A stretch of DNA of 64,000 nt from Wurfbainia villosa (Eukaryota; Streptophyta; Magnoliopsida; Zingiberales; Zingiberaceae), in assembly GCA_025175895.1 (NCBI GenBank), contig CM045993.1, positions 60,702,621 through 60,766,620 of the forward strand, read 5' to 3'. The translations under genes were made by a program, and so were the position numbers. The notes under the pieces are model-generated. The model did not search any database and had not been told where the DNA came from. It saw only the letters and a program-made list of their open reading frames with translations. Positions 1 through 10,097 of this stretch are shown here, piece by piece. Positions within the stretch are counted from its first letter, which is position 1; each line of letters starts with the position of its first letter.

Positions 1-183
1 ATCCACCTTACGGATTACCGTGGAGTAGGAGCGTCATCTCCGAACCACGTACATCAGGTGTTAGTATTGTTTTCTTATTTCGTATTCTTATTTACATTTG
101 TATTTGTTTTGCTTCCGCTAACGTATTTTGTAGAAACGAAGAAAGGCTAATCACCCCCTCTAGCCATTACAAAGATCCTAACA
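1..183 (+). repeat. 5' LTR of Sirevirus A, partial (R/U5 end)
   Basis: It aligns end to end with the last 182 bp of the 3' LTR (7155-7336) and ends in CTAACA directly before the primer-binding site. The start of the LTR lies left of the window. Confidence 0.93.
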
Positions 184-185
184 AG

Positions 186-197
186 TGGTATCAGAGC
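186..197 (+). other. Primer-binding site of Sirevirus A
   Basis: TGGTATCAGAGC lies two bases after the LTR end. It is complementary to the 3' end of plant initiator methionine tRNA and primes minus-strand DNA synthesis. The same site recurs at 7811, 26840 and 46448 on the + strand and at 17275 and 24485 on the minus strand. Confidence 0.95.
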
Positions 198-237
198 CCG
201 GATAGCTTGGAAGATTTCACCATCAACCAAGGCATCA

Positions 238-1857
238 ATGGCTCTTCAAGAGGGATATAGCACCGCCAAGCCACCACTCTTCGATGGGAGTCATTTTGCA
301 TATTGGAAAGGTAGGATGAAGTACTATCTAATGAGTAATATTGAAATTTGGCATAGCATTGTAGATGGCTTCGAGGAACTGGTGGATGAACATGGGAATC
401 CTATTCCAAGCAAAGATTGGACAAGGGAAATGAATAGGAGATTCGAATCAAATGCAAAGGCGGTACTCACCATTCAATGCGGTATTACCATGGAGCAACT
501 CAACAAGGTAGGCCCTTTTGAATCTGCCAAGGAGCTATGGGAAAAGCTCATTGAGCTAAATGAAGGATCCAAGGAGTCAAAGAGGGCCAAGAAGGACTTG
601 CTAATTGGACAACTTCAATCCTTCCAAATGAAGATGCATGAAACCGTAAGCCAAATGCATGGAAGGTTCAAGGAGATTGTGAATGGACTCCATATCATAG
701 GTGAGCGAGTTGACAACCAGGATTTGATAAGATACATACTTCAAGCATTTCCTAGAAATTCTCTATGGACTTCTATAGTTGATGCTATTAAAGTAACTAG
801 GGATCTTTCTCAAATTAAAATTGATGAATTATTTTGTGAGTTTGAATTGCATGAGAAAACTAACATGTCTTCTAAGGAAAAGGGTTTAGCTCTATTTGTT
901 GAGAAGAAGGAAAAGAAGAAGAAAGAAAGAAAAGAAGTGTCATCATCATTCGAGTCGGAGAGTGATTCAAGTAGTGATGGAGACTCTTCTAGTGAGATGG
1001 CCAACTTTTTCAAGAAACTCTATAGAAAATCAAAGGAGTTCAAGAATAGAGAAGCAAGGAAGGGGTCTCATTCTTCAAGAGGTAAAATTAGTGGTAATTC
1101 AAATTTTAATAATAATGTGATTTGCCATGCTTGCAATAAGAAGGGGCACATAAAGCCAAATTACCCGGAGCTAAAGAAGAAGGAGGAAAAAGAAAAGAAA
1201 AAGAAGGACAAGAAGGAGAAGAAGAAGAAGGAGGCCTTGGTGGCTCAAACCACATGGGACACACCAAGTGTTGAAGATTCCTCCGATGATGATGAGCTTT
1301 GCCACATCACACGCCATGTGACACTCATGGCCCAAGAAGATGACTCTGGTACATCAAGCCAAGGAGAAGAGTCTTCAAGTGATGAATCGTCATCTAGTGA
1401 CGATGAGGTAATGAACTCTCCTAGAGTTAAGCTTCTTTATAAATCAATTGCTTATCTTAAAGAGGCTCTAGATAAGTCTAAATCTAAGGTTAGAAGCATG
1501 AAGGTAGAACTAAAGGCCATTAGGAATGAAAAACCTTCACATGTTGATTCTTGCTTACTTAAGGAAGAGAATGATAAACTTAAGGATGAGGTTAGTGAAT
1601 TAAAGGCATGCTTAGAGAAATTTACAAATGGCTCAAAATATCTTGACATGATCCTTAGCCGACAAAGAGCCGTTTACAACAAGGCCGGTATAGGATATAA
1701 GCCAAAAGAAAAAGAAGTTGCCTATATTTCATTGATTAATAGGAAAGCAACCATTAAGGGTAAGGTCAAGAAAGCATGGGTACCTAAGAAGTTTTTACTT
1801 AATGCTACCGGTCCAAATGTTTGGGTACCAAAAGCTTGTGTTTTTCATGTGATTTAG
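238..1857 (+). CDS. Gag polyprotein of Sirevirus A
   Basis: This 539-residue protein forms the virus-like particle. The N-terminus (about residues 1-200) matches the copia Gag fold called DUF4219/UBN2, with the FDGSHFAYWKGRMKYYL block near residue 15. Acidic-serine and lysine-rich stretches follow, then a CCHC-type knuckle near residue 300 and a coiled-coil C-terminus ending in a WVPK motif. The knuckle starts CHAC and has its His, but its last Cys is Tyr, so RNA binding is probably impaired. The ATG is 40 bp after the primer site and is the first one giving a full Gag. The frame ends in TAG at 1855 and pol continues in the same frame 15 bases later. That stop is either a natural gag-pol boundary, since Sireviruses B and D also stop just after WVPK, or decay. 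Confidence 0.93.
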   Translation: MALQEGYSTAKPPLFDGSHFAYWKGRMKYYLMSNIEIWHSIVDGFEELVDEHGNPIPSKDWTREMNRRFESNAKAVLTIQCGITMEQLNKVGPFESAKELWEKLIELNEGSKESKRAKKDLLIGQLQSFQMKMHETVSQMHGRFKEIVNGLHIIGERVDNQDLIRYILQAFPRNSLWTSIVDAIKVTRDLSQIKIDELFCEFELHEKTNMSSKEKGLALFVEKKEKKKKERKEVSSSFESESDSSSDGDSSSEMANFFKKLYRKSKEFKNREARKGSHSSRGKISGNSNFNNNVICHACNKKGHIKPNYPELKKKEEKEKKKKDKKEKKKKEALVAQTTWDTPSVEDSSDDDELCHITRHVTLMAQEDDSGTSSQGEESSSDESSSSDDEVMNSPRVKLLYKSIAYLKEALDKSKSKVRSMKVELKAIRNEKPSHVDSCLLKEENDKLKDEVSELKACLEKFTNGSKYLDMILSRQRAVYNKAGIGYKPKEKEVAYISLINRKATIKGKVKKAWVPKKFLLNATGPNVWVPKACVFHVI

Positions 1858-1872
1858 GTAGGTGAGCAAGGT

Positions 1873-3471
1873 ATGTGGATTGTGGATAGCGGTTGCTCAA
1901 CACACATGACCGGGGATGTGAGCAAGTTCTCCACAATTAAGTATGTGAAGAAGGGAGCGGTGTCTTTTGGAAATAGTGGAAAACTCAAGATATTAGGTAG
2001 AGGTACAATTGAGGTATCCCCCAAAATTGTCATTCACAAAGTTTTACTAGTTGAAAATATGAAATTTAATTTATTAAGTGTTAGTCAACTTTGTGATGCA
2101 AGCTACCATGTTTCTTTTGAATCCTCTAAATGCATGATTAGACACAAGGAATTAAATGATTGTATGTTAGTTGGATATAGGAAATCAAACATTTATTATG
2201 TTGATCTTTCATATGCCTCTAACATTTCTACTAAGTGTCTTGTTGCAAAAGAAGAAGAAAGTTGGCTATGGCATAGGAGATTGGGGCACATCAACATGAA
2301 AAACATAGCCAAGGTAGCCAAGTTGGAGTTGGTCAGAGGACTACCAAAGATCAAGTATGTCAAGAACAAAATGTGTGATGCATGCCAAGAAGGAAAACAA
2401 ACAAAGGCATCACACAAAGGTAAAACCCTAACTAATACCTCTTTACCGTTAGAATTATTGCATCTTGACTTATTTGATTGCCATAGTACTCCCTCTTTAA
2501 ATGGTAACAAATATTGTTTAGTTATAGTAGATGATTTTTCTAGGTATACTTGGGTCTATTTTATGAAACATAAGGATGATACCTTGAAAATAATCATAGG
2601 ATTTAGTAAAAGGGTTGAAAATGAAAAGAGTCTCAAAATCAACCGGATCCGTAGTGATTATGGTGGTGAATTTGAGAACTCTAAATTCTCACAATTTTGT
2701 TTAGAGCAAGGGTACAAGCATGAGTTCTCTTATCCTAGAACACCCCAAAAAAATGGGGTGGTGGAAAGGAGAAATCGTGCCCTACAAGAGGCGGCTAGGA
2801 CTATGCTTAATGCATATTCTCTACCTAGCTACTTGTGGGCGGAAGCGGTTAATACCGCTTGCTATATCCAAAATAGGGTTCAAATCCATAGGTTTTTAGG
2901 AAAGACACCATTTGAATTATGGAATGAGACTATTCCCACAATTCATTATTTCAAATTCTTTGGATGTAAAGTTTATATTTTAAACACCAAAGATAACTTA
3001 GGAAAATTTGAATCCAAAGCGGATGAGGGAATCCTAGTTGGATACTCATCCACAAGTAGAGGATATAGAGTCTACAATAAGAGAACCCAAGGGATTGAGG
3101 AGTCCTCCAATGTTCAATTTGATGAAACCACTAGTACCTACCCTAGAAAGTCCTCCATTGATAAGGATATTAATGACAATAATCAAGACATTACCCAAAA
3201 ACTTCAAAATTTGACCATAAGGGGTAATGATCAAGGGGGAGGAAGAGGAGATTCCGATGATGAAAGAAGGGTGGAAGATAACAATGATCAATTTGAAACC
3301 CCTTCTAGAACCCTAAGAATTCATCAAGATCATCCACTTGACCAAGTAGTAGGAGATATATCTCAAGGAGTAAGAACTAGGTCATTTCATAGAACTCCTA
3401 CTAGTCAAGTTGCTCTTATTTCACAAATTGAGCCCAAATCGATCAATGATGCATTACATGATCCAGATTGA
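1873..3471 (+). pseudogene. Pol of Sirevirus A, first part: protease and integrase
   Basis: It opens with an aspartic protease motif (WIVDSGCSTHMTG). The integrase zinc finger follows (HRRLGH ... CDACQEGK, about residues 133-175), then the integrase core with LDLFD, the RSDYGGEF aspartate and VVERRNR for the DDE triad. The hinge to RT carries the typical acidic and RTRS stretch. The frame matches gag upstream and RT downstream. It ends at a TGA (3469-3471) right after the conserved DPD that precedes RT, where copia pol normally has Trp. Nothing else interrupts it, so a full pol is split by one nonsense codon. Start coordinates are the first Met in the open stretch; the protein would normally be read through from Gag. 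Confidence 0.9.
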
Positions 3472-3474
3472 ATC

Positions 3475-4956
3475 TTGGCAATGCAAGATGAATTGGCTCA
3501 ATTTGAAAGGAGTCAAGTATGGGAGTTAGTACCTAGACCCAATGATAGCACCATAATTACTACAAGATGGGTCTTTAGGAATAAGCTAGATGACCAAGGA
3601 AATATCACTAGAAATAAGGCTAGGTTGGTTGCTAGGGGATTCAATCAAGTTGAGGGGCTTGACTATTATGAGACTTATGCTCCGGTTGCTAGGTTAGAAT
3701 CTATTAGAATTCTCTTAGGGTATGCTTCCTATATGGGATTTAAACTTTACCAAATGGATGTTAAATCGGCATTCTTAAATGGTTATATTAAGGAGGAAGT
3801 ATATGTAGAGCAACCACCCGGGTTTGAGAACATAGATTATCCAAACCACATATATAAGCTTAGGAAAGCATTATATGGGTTAAAACAAGCTCCCCGGGCA
3901 TGGTATGAAAGATTGTCATCTTTCTTAATTTCTAAGGATTTTAGGAGAGGCCAAGTAGATCAAACCTTGTTTATAAAGTCAACATTAAAGGATATCTTTA
4001 TAGCCCAAATATATGTTGATGACATTATTTTTGGGTCAACAAATGATGATCTTCTTCAAGACTTTATAAAAAATATAGAAAATGAATTTGAAATGAGTTT
4101 AGTTAGAGAGCTCAACTTTTTCCTAGGGTTACAAGTCAAACAAACCAATGAAGGTATTCATATTTATCAAACCAAATATGCAAATGAAATGATCAAGAAA
4201 TTTGGTTTGGAAAATGCCAAAATTGTAACCACTCCTATGGCCACTAGCACTAGAATAGATAGTGATCATGATGGAAAATCAATTGATCTTAAACTTTATA
4301 GGAGTATGATTGATAGCCTACTATACCTAACCGCTAGTAGACCCGATATCTTATTTGCGGTAGGTATGTGTGCAAGATACCAATCTTGTGCCAAAGAATC
4401 ATATTTAGTAGCCGTTAAGAGAATTTTAAGATATATTAAAGACACCCTAAATGTAGGACTTTGGTATCCTAGGACTAGGTCCTTTGAGTTGCTTGGTTAT
4501 ACCGATTCCGATTATGCCGGTTGCAAATTGGATAGGAAGAGTACTAGTGATGGATGTCAATTTCTTGGGTCCTCCCTAGTTAGTTGGAGTAGTAGGAAGC
4601 AACATTATGTTGCTTTATCAACCATCGAAGTCGAATATATAGCTATGGGTGGTTGTGTAGCTCAATTACTTTGGATGAGACATACTCTTGTGGACTATGA
4701 GCTACACTACTCTAACATTAAAGTTTATTGTGACAATTTGAGTACCATCAACTTGACCAAAAATCTGGTACATCACTCTAGGACCAAGCACATTGAAGTG
4801 AAACATCACTTCATAAGAGATCATGTGGCAAGAGGGGACATTGAACTTAATTATGTAGAATCTAAGTCTAACCTTGCCGATATCTTCACCAAAGCTCTTC
4901 CCGAAACCGAATTTTTATCATTAAGGAGAGAGCTTGGTATGTGCTTTGTAGAGTAA
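3475..4956 (+). pseudogene. Pol of Sirevirus A, second part: reverse transcriptase and RNase H
   Basis: The 493-residue continuation is in the same frame as 1873-3471. RT motifs include [17 protein letters not shown], the [11 protein letters not shown] block with one catalytic Asp, [10 protein letters not shown], and the YVDDIIFG active site near residue 180. RNase H follows with TDSDYAG, DRKSTS, SWSSRKQ and a slightly altered TIEVEY that keeps the acidic residue, then the CDN block and the [12 protein letters not shown] tail. The end LGMCFVE is the usual copia C-terminus. All domains are present. The only disabling change is the stop three bases upstream. Confidence 0.92.
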
Positions 4957-5989
4957 AATTCTAGGTTTGCATGATCCCATATTCATATGTTAGCTTTATA
5001 CCTTGATGCATCTCACAAAAAGCCTTAAGAAACCTTGATTTTTGTATTGAGACACTTAGAAATATGTGAGATGATAGGGAAGGTGTACTTGGCTCATCAT
5101 GCTTGTTATGATGCATTACTATGAGCCAATAATACACCTAGAGACATGAATACCTTATGGACCAATCATTGGGAAGGCTTGTATTCAAGTAATGAATACA
5201 TAGCTCTAAGAACATGGTTGAAAATTCCAAATCATATATATTTTAAACTATTTTCATCATATTTTGAAAAACAATTTTCAAGTGGAACACAAAAGTGATA
5301 CAAAGTTTGCAAAATCTTTAGAACTTTTGTTAGGTTCCAAGTTTGTATCAATCTTGAAATCTGGAAAACATATATTTTTCAAACTATTTTTTCTTAATAA
5401 AGTATGATTCCAGAAATGTGTACGCAAAATTTTGTGATTTTTTGAGATTTTTGGAATTTCTACCGCATTTCTGAAGTTGGGCTGAAAATGCTAAAATTCG
5501 GATTCGAGCCTAGCGATTCATTGGTTGAAACAGTCAGTGATACACTGTATTTTCTGATAAATAGTTCCATTCTCTAATATTTAGTGTATCTTTGATGTCC
5601 TAAAACTATAGCATGATAATATTGAGTATAAATAAATTTTTAGGACTGTTTAATGCAGTGTTTTAGGGGGAGTGTCATAAAATATATCTTTTTCATCCCC
5701 AAACCTACATTGTTGGTGCAAAGTTAGGACTTAACTTTCGAACTTTTGTATGCTTTGCTTCCAATATTATTCACACATCATGAAGCATATCTTGAATTAA
5801 GGGGGAGCTTAATATCAATTTTATACCTTAGTTCAAGATACAACAACTTTAATTCTTTCTTGAAATTTATAAATTCTTCTCTTTTTGATGCGTGTCAAAG
5901 GGGGAGAAGGGATGTTTAAGTTAGATTTCATATTATGATTATGTAAAGACCTAACTTAAATGATTGCCAAACATCAAAAAGGGGGAGAT
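4957..5989 (+). other. 3' non-coding region and polypurine tract of Sirevirus A
   Basis: No protein is recognisable here, so the env-like ORF known from some Sireviruses is absent. GGGGGAG tracts recur near 5666, 5801 and 5900, with the final polypurine tract AAAAAGGGGGAGAT ending at 5989 and touching the LTR. Multiple tracts of this kind are a known Sirevirus trait. The true plus-strand primer is the last one. Confidence 0.85.
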
Positions 5990-7336
5990 TGTTGGTGCAA
6001 CAATGCCCCAAGCATTTATATATGTTTTGATGTTTAGATAAATCATCTAAGATAGGCAATGTTTTGTGATCTAATTACGAACATGTTTAAGTGACAGGAA
6101 AATCCAAGGATGAAGACTTGGTAAAAGAGAAGTCCAAGTATGATCTTGGTAAGGAAAGTCCAAGGGACAAACTTGGCAGCATAAGACCAAGCTTGTAGTC
6201 TTGACAGCGTAAAGTCCAAGTGAACCTTGGCAAAGGAAGACCAAGTATGATCTTGGCAAAGGAAGTCCAAGGGATGGACTTGGCAGCGTAAGACCAAGCT
6301 TGTAGTCTTGGCAGCTTAAAGTCTAAGTGAACCTTGGCAAAGGAAGTCCAAAGTAAGGTCTTGGCGGCGTAAAGTCCAAGCATTTGGCAACCCAAGATAT
6401 GATGAAACCGAAGGAAGCTCTTGGAAGCAAAGTGCAAAGGATGAACAAGTCGCGGACTCAGAGGGATCCTGGAGGCGCAAGGCTTAATGAGGAGCTAGAA
6501 GGTTAAGTCTAGGTCTAGGGTGTAAAATCAAGTGTGAATTACTCATACTTGATGAGTATCGATCGGCCCGATCGATGTATCGATCGGCCCAGTCGGTGCT
6601 CGGTAGTCGGTGAAACCACGACCATCGATCAGCTACTTTGGATGTGATCGGCGATATTATAATCGATCGTGACAAAAGTTGCAGTCGACTGATCAACGCA
6701 AATACGAGCACAGAGTGTAGTCGCACTCGACTGCGGCCTACGATCACTCGACTGATCACTCCATCAGTCGACTGATGGAGGGATCAGTCGATTGATCACT
6801 TGGCCGTTGGAAATTGTGACTACGTATCTCCGTGGATCTGCTTGTTCAGAAGCCATTGGCTTCGGCGGCAGTCGACTGATGGTGAGCATTAGTCGACTGA
6901 TCGAAGCCCAACGGGAAAAACAACCCTTCTTCTATAAGAAGGGGCCTTGGGGAGCTTGGTGAAGCTAGTGCTCTCATTCCTAACTATACTCTTGTGCTCA
7001 CCAAGCTTTCTCCAAGTATTTGTGTGATTCTAAACCTCCTCTTCTAGAGTCTTAATCTTCCATCATTGTAAAGAAGAGGAGTGCATTGAAAAATAAGGTT
7101 TCTCCACCTTGGTTCATCCAAAGGAGATTTAGTGAAGCTTGGCTAGGGTTAATCCACCTTACGGATTACCACGGAGTAGGAGCGTCATCTCCGAACCACG
7201 TAAATCGGGTGTTAGCATTGTTTTTTTATTTCGTATTCTTATTTACATTTGTATTTGTATTGCTTCCGCTAACATATTTTGTAGAAACGAAGAAAGGATA
7301 ATCACCCCCCCTCTAGCCATTACAAAGATCCTAACA
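5990..7336 (+). repeat. 3' LTR of Sirevirus A
   Basis: The LTR runs from TGTTGGTGCAA to GATCCTAACA (1347 bp) and follows the polypurine tract. U3 contains an array of CCAAG...CTTGG inverted repeats (about 6095-6390), then several ATCAGTCGACTGAT palindromes (6763-6900), then a TATA box inside a perfect 8-bp hairpin (6924-6943). The end matches bases 1-183. Confidence 0.95.
6924..6943 (+). promoter_or_regulatory. TATA box in a hairpin, Sirevirus A LTR promoter
   Basis: CCCTTCTT pairs with AAGAAGGG around CTAT, so the TATAAG core sits at the turn and right arm of a perfect 8-bp inverted repeat. Sirevirus D has a hairpin of different sequence at the equivalent place. Use as a promoter is inferred from position (about 390 bp before the LTR end) and the TATA sequence. 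Confidence 0.6.
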
Positions 7337-7443
7337 CTTTATAGGCTATTCAAACACCTTCGGTCACTTTGACTTATACCCAATCATCTGGGGTCCACAT
7401 CTCCTTGGAGATGCTTGCTTAAGATGTCAAAGCATAAGTCTTC
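7337..7443 (-). repeat. Fragment of copia F LTR between Sirevirus A and the CACTA element
   Basis: These 107 bp align with 63626-63732 in the second F-type LTR. The LTR resumes at 42070 after the CACTA element. The fragment supplies the right TSD of Sirevirus A (CTTTA, 7337-7341) and the left TSD of the CACTA element (TTC, 7441-7443). Confidence 0.88.
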
Positions 7444-7604
7444 CACTACAAGAATAATGGTCTTTAAGGACACTCATAAATGTCCTTATAGTATATTTTT
7501 AGTGACACTAACGTTTTAGTGACATCACTAAAAAATGCCCTATAAAGTGATGTCGTCTTAGACCCAATTCGCTTTCCCGACATTTTATAATGTCATTATA
7601 CAAT
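7444..7604. repeat. CACTA left arm: terminal inverted repeat and subterminal repeats
   Basis: It holds the TIR followed by several copies of short AATGTC/GACATT motifs in both orientations (for example near 7488, 7520 and 7588). In En/Spm elements such motifs bind the TNPA-type protein; that role is inferred here. Confidence 0.8.
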
Positions 7605-7610
7605 GGGGAT

Positions 7611-7808
7611 TGTTGGAGTATTGGGAATACAATCAAAGTCCCACATTGGTAAGACATGGAAAAGATCATGTGCTTATAAGATGAAAAAATATATCCATTG
7701 GTATGAGGCCTTTTGGGTAAAGCCCAAAAATAAAACCATGAGGGCTTAGACCCAAAGTGGACAATATCATGCCATTGTGGAGATATGTGGAGCTTATAAG
7801 CACTAACA
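7611..7808 (+). repeat. Left LTR of a TRIM-like element
   Basis: This 198-bp LTR runs from TGTTGGAGTATTGGG to CACTAACA and is almost identical to 37131-37328. It is followed by a primer-binding site, but the sequence after that belongs to Sirevirus B. Upstream, 7605-7610 reads GGGGAT, the same bases that precede the right LTR as the end of its polypurine tract. ACAAT at 7600-7604 recurs at 37326-37330. Confidence 0.88.
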
Positions 7809-7810
7809 AG

Positions 7811-7822
7811 TGGTATCAGAGC
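7811..7822 (+). other. Primer-binding site at the left TRIM/Sirevirus B junction
   Basis: TGGTATCAGAGC follows the TRIM LTR, but the next bases (CCGGGGCTC) and the gag behind them are Sirevirus-type. Sirevirus A has the same CCGG context after its PBS. The junction therefore falls in or next to the primer site. Confidence 0.8.
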
Positions 7823-7876
7823 CCGGGGCTCTTCTACGGATTAACAACCCGGAGTCAAGAAGCTAGAGGGAAGAAT

Positions 7877-9544
7877 ATGGAATTTGAGGAAAGATTGGGT
7901 GACGACGTCAACATCCCACCTTCCTTCAACCGCGAACATTTTGCGTATTGGAAAGGTAGGATGGAATATTTTCTAATGACGAATATAGAAAATTGGTTTG
8001 CCGTGACTATAGGTTTTGATGCTCCGAGAGGAGAAAACGGCAAAATCCTCAAGATGAAGAGATGGACCGAGGAGCAACGGGAAAAATTCAAGACAACCGT
8101 TAAAGTAACAAAAATGTTGATTGATTTGATACCTAATGATATTTTGTCCAGATTAGGAAGCTATAGGGATGCCAAGGAGTTGTGGAACAAGTTGATCAAG
8201 TTCCATGATAATCCCGAATCGGTCCAAGAAGACTTGGAAGAGGAGGAGACCGAAGAAGAATCATCATCATCCTCACAAGAAAGTGAGGAGTCAACTTCCG
8301 GGTCGGAAGAGGTGGAGGAAGTGGAAGAAGCATCCACCTCAAGGATTGAGGGGGAGGAGAGAACCTTCATACCGGAACATCGAGAAGAAGAAGCTTCGAC
8401 ATCCGGTCAAGATGAAGAAGCCCAAAGTCCAATTCCAGTCTCCACCACCATTGGTAACTCAAACACCTCAATTCAAAATAAAAATAACATTATGTGTTTT
8501 GAGTGTAGGAAATTTGAGCATTATAAGAGTAAGTGCCCAAAGAAGGTTAGGAAAGCTCCACCGGCACCAAAGGCCAAGGATGCCGGTCCCTCAAGTCAAA
8601 AGATCAAGGAGCATATTATATGCTTCAAGTGCAACTCAAAGGGACATTATCGGAGTAAATGTCCTAGGGGGAAGAAGAAGACCCAAGAGGGAGCTACACA
8701 TGTAGGGGGAGCTTCCAAAGCTAACCCTAAGGTATATTTTAATAATGCATCCTTTTTAGTTAATAGGCAAAAGCATGCTAAGGGTTTCAATTCTCTTGCT
8801 ATTTATCATAAAGAGCATGCTAGAAATAATAGATATATTTGCCTAGGAGCTAAGAGTGTTCACTTAGGAAATAAGAAGAAATTTGGGACTAATGTCCCTA
8901 AAAATATATTACCTAAGGAAAGCATTAAGAAAATAGGAGAACATCTAGGCTTTAATGCTAAGAAATCTAGACATATGCCTAGAAATAAAAATATCTCAAG
9001 AGAAAATGAAAAATAAAAAATTGAGATATTAGAAAAGGAAAATCAAGCCTTGAGATCAAGGCTTGAAAAACTTGAAAAGACCCTTAAGGTTATGCAAAAT
9101 CAAATGCAAGGGTCAATTAGTCAAACTTCTAGGTCCAAAAGTCAAAGTCAACACCTAGGACCTAAGAGTCAAAAGTCAACCAAGGGCAAGCAAGGTTTGG
9201 GTCACAAACCTAAGCCTAAGGTGGCTTACCATAGTGTTCCATTTGATTATGGAACACAAACTAGGTCTAGGAAGACCAAGGTCAATAGGGAAGTCATCCC
9301 TAGAGTTGACCATGGTGTGTGCCTAGTGGCTAGGGTTTCTAGGAAACCTAGGGAAGCCACTAAGAAGGTTGCAAGGGGAGTTACCCCTAGAGTCAACCTA
9401 GGTAAGACTCAAATGACCAAGGCTAACAAGCCTAGGAGGGTCATTAGGAAGGTATCTAGGGAGGTTATCCCTAAAGAATACCTAATTAACCCTAGGAGCT
9501 CAAATCGGTTTTGGGTTCCTAAGAGCGTGATTGATTCATGCTAG
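7877..9544 (+). pseudogene. Gag of Sirevirus B with one internal stop
   Basis: The reading frame starts at ATG 7877, 55 bp after the primer site. It shows the copia Gag N-terminus (NREHFAYWKGRMEYFL near residue 19) and an acidic-serine stretch. Two intact CCHC zinc knuckles follow (CFECRKFEHYKSKC and CFKCNSKGHYRSKC). A coiled-coil segment starts around 9030, and the C-terminus ends in a WVPK motif. A single TAA (9014-9016) interrupts the frame, which is otherwise continuous to the stop at 9542. Without it the product would be about 555 residues. No protease, integrase or RT follows, so B is a gag-only derivative. Two knuckles are more than in A or D. Confidence 0.88.
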
Positions 9545-10097
9545 ATGGGTTAGGGTGTGCCAACCTTAAATGGATGGGTAGTTAACTCAACCATGGCAAA
9601 GGTGGCACTTTAGGTTATTTTCAAGGTTATGGATACCTTGGAAATAGATTTGAATTATCATCCTAAAAGATTTTAGGGTGTGCCAATATTATTTGAGAAG
9701 CTTGATAAAATGGTCAAATTGGCACAATTTAGGTTTAGAGGATAGTGTGCCATTTTGGGTTTTTGGCACACTTGGGAGAAAAATAGAAATATGGCAAAAT
9801 ATAATTAATTATATGAAATGACAATTAATATTAAAATTTAGGTATTACCATACCTATATATTTTATTTGCCATGCTTTGTTTGCCATATGACATGCCATG
9901 ACATCATGCTTATTCTTAATCATTTTATATGTCATGATTATGCTTAGGTTTAAGGTTTTAAATGTCATATGTTTTTAAATTTTATCATATGCCATGACAT
10001 CATGATCATTGGCCATGTTTTAATTATGCTATTATTTCTGCCATGATCATACATTCATGCATTAACTTGATTAAAATTGATTTAAGGACTATGGCAT
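9545..10097 (+). other. Non-coding stretch of Sirevirus B after gag
   Basis: The sequence is AT-rich with a repeated GTGCCAA-type phrase and many ATGCCATG phrases. No pol motif is visible on either strand. It continues at 34081 beyond the copia C insertion; GGCAT at 10093-10097 is the left C target duplication. Confidence 0.75.

Larger units (their letters stand above)
1..7336 (+). mobile_element. Sirevirus A (Ty1/copia LTR retrotransposon), 5' end cut by window edge
   Basis: The order is LTR end, initiator-Met primer-binding site, gag, protease-integrase-RT-RNase H, a long 3' non-coding region with several GGGGGAG tracts, a polypurine tract and a 1347-bp 3' LTR. The repeated GGGGGAG tracts and long LTR fit the Sirevirus (SIRE/Maximus) lineage. 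The visible 183 bp of the 5' LTR differ from the 3' LTR at about ten positions, so the insertion is not recent. CTTTA at 7337-7341 is the expected right target duplication, because the related uninterrupted LTR has CTTTA at 63626-63630. The left copy lies outside the window. Gag and pol are broken only by two in-frame stops and a damaged zinc knuckle. Confidence 0.93.

Noticed and set aside
186..197. tRNA gene
   Set aside because: The TGGTATCAGAGC strings are primer-binding sites only; no cloverleaf surrounds them.
4957..5989. Env-like gene of Sirevirus A
   Set aside because: No open frame of useful length and no transmembrane or coiled-coil signal in this region.
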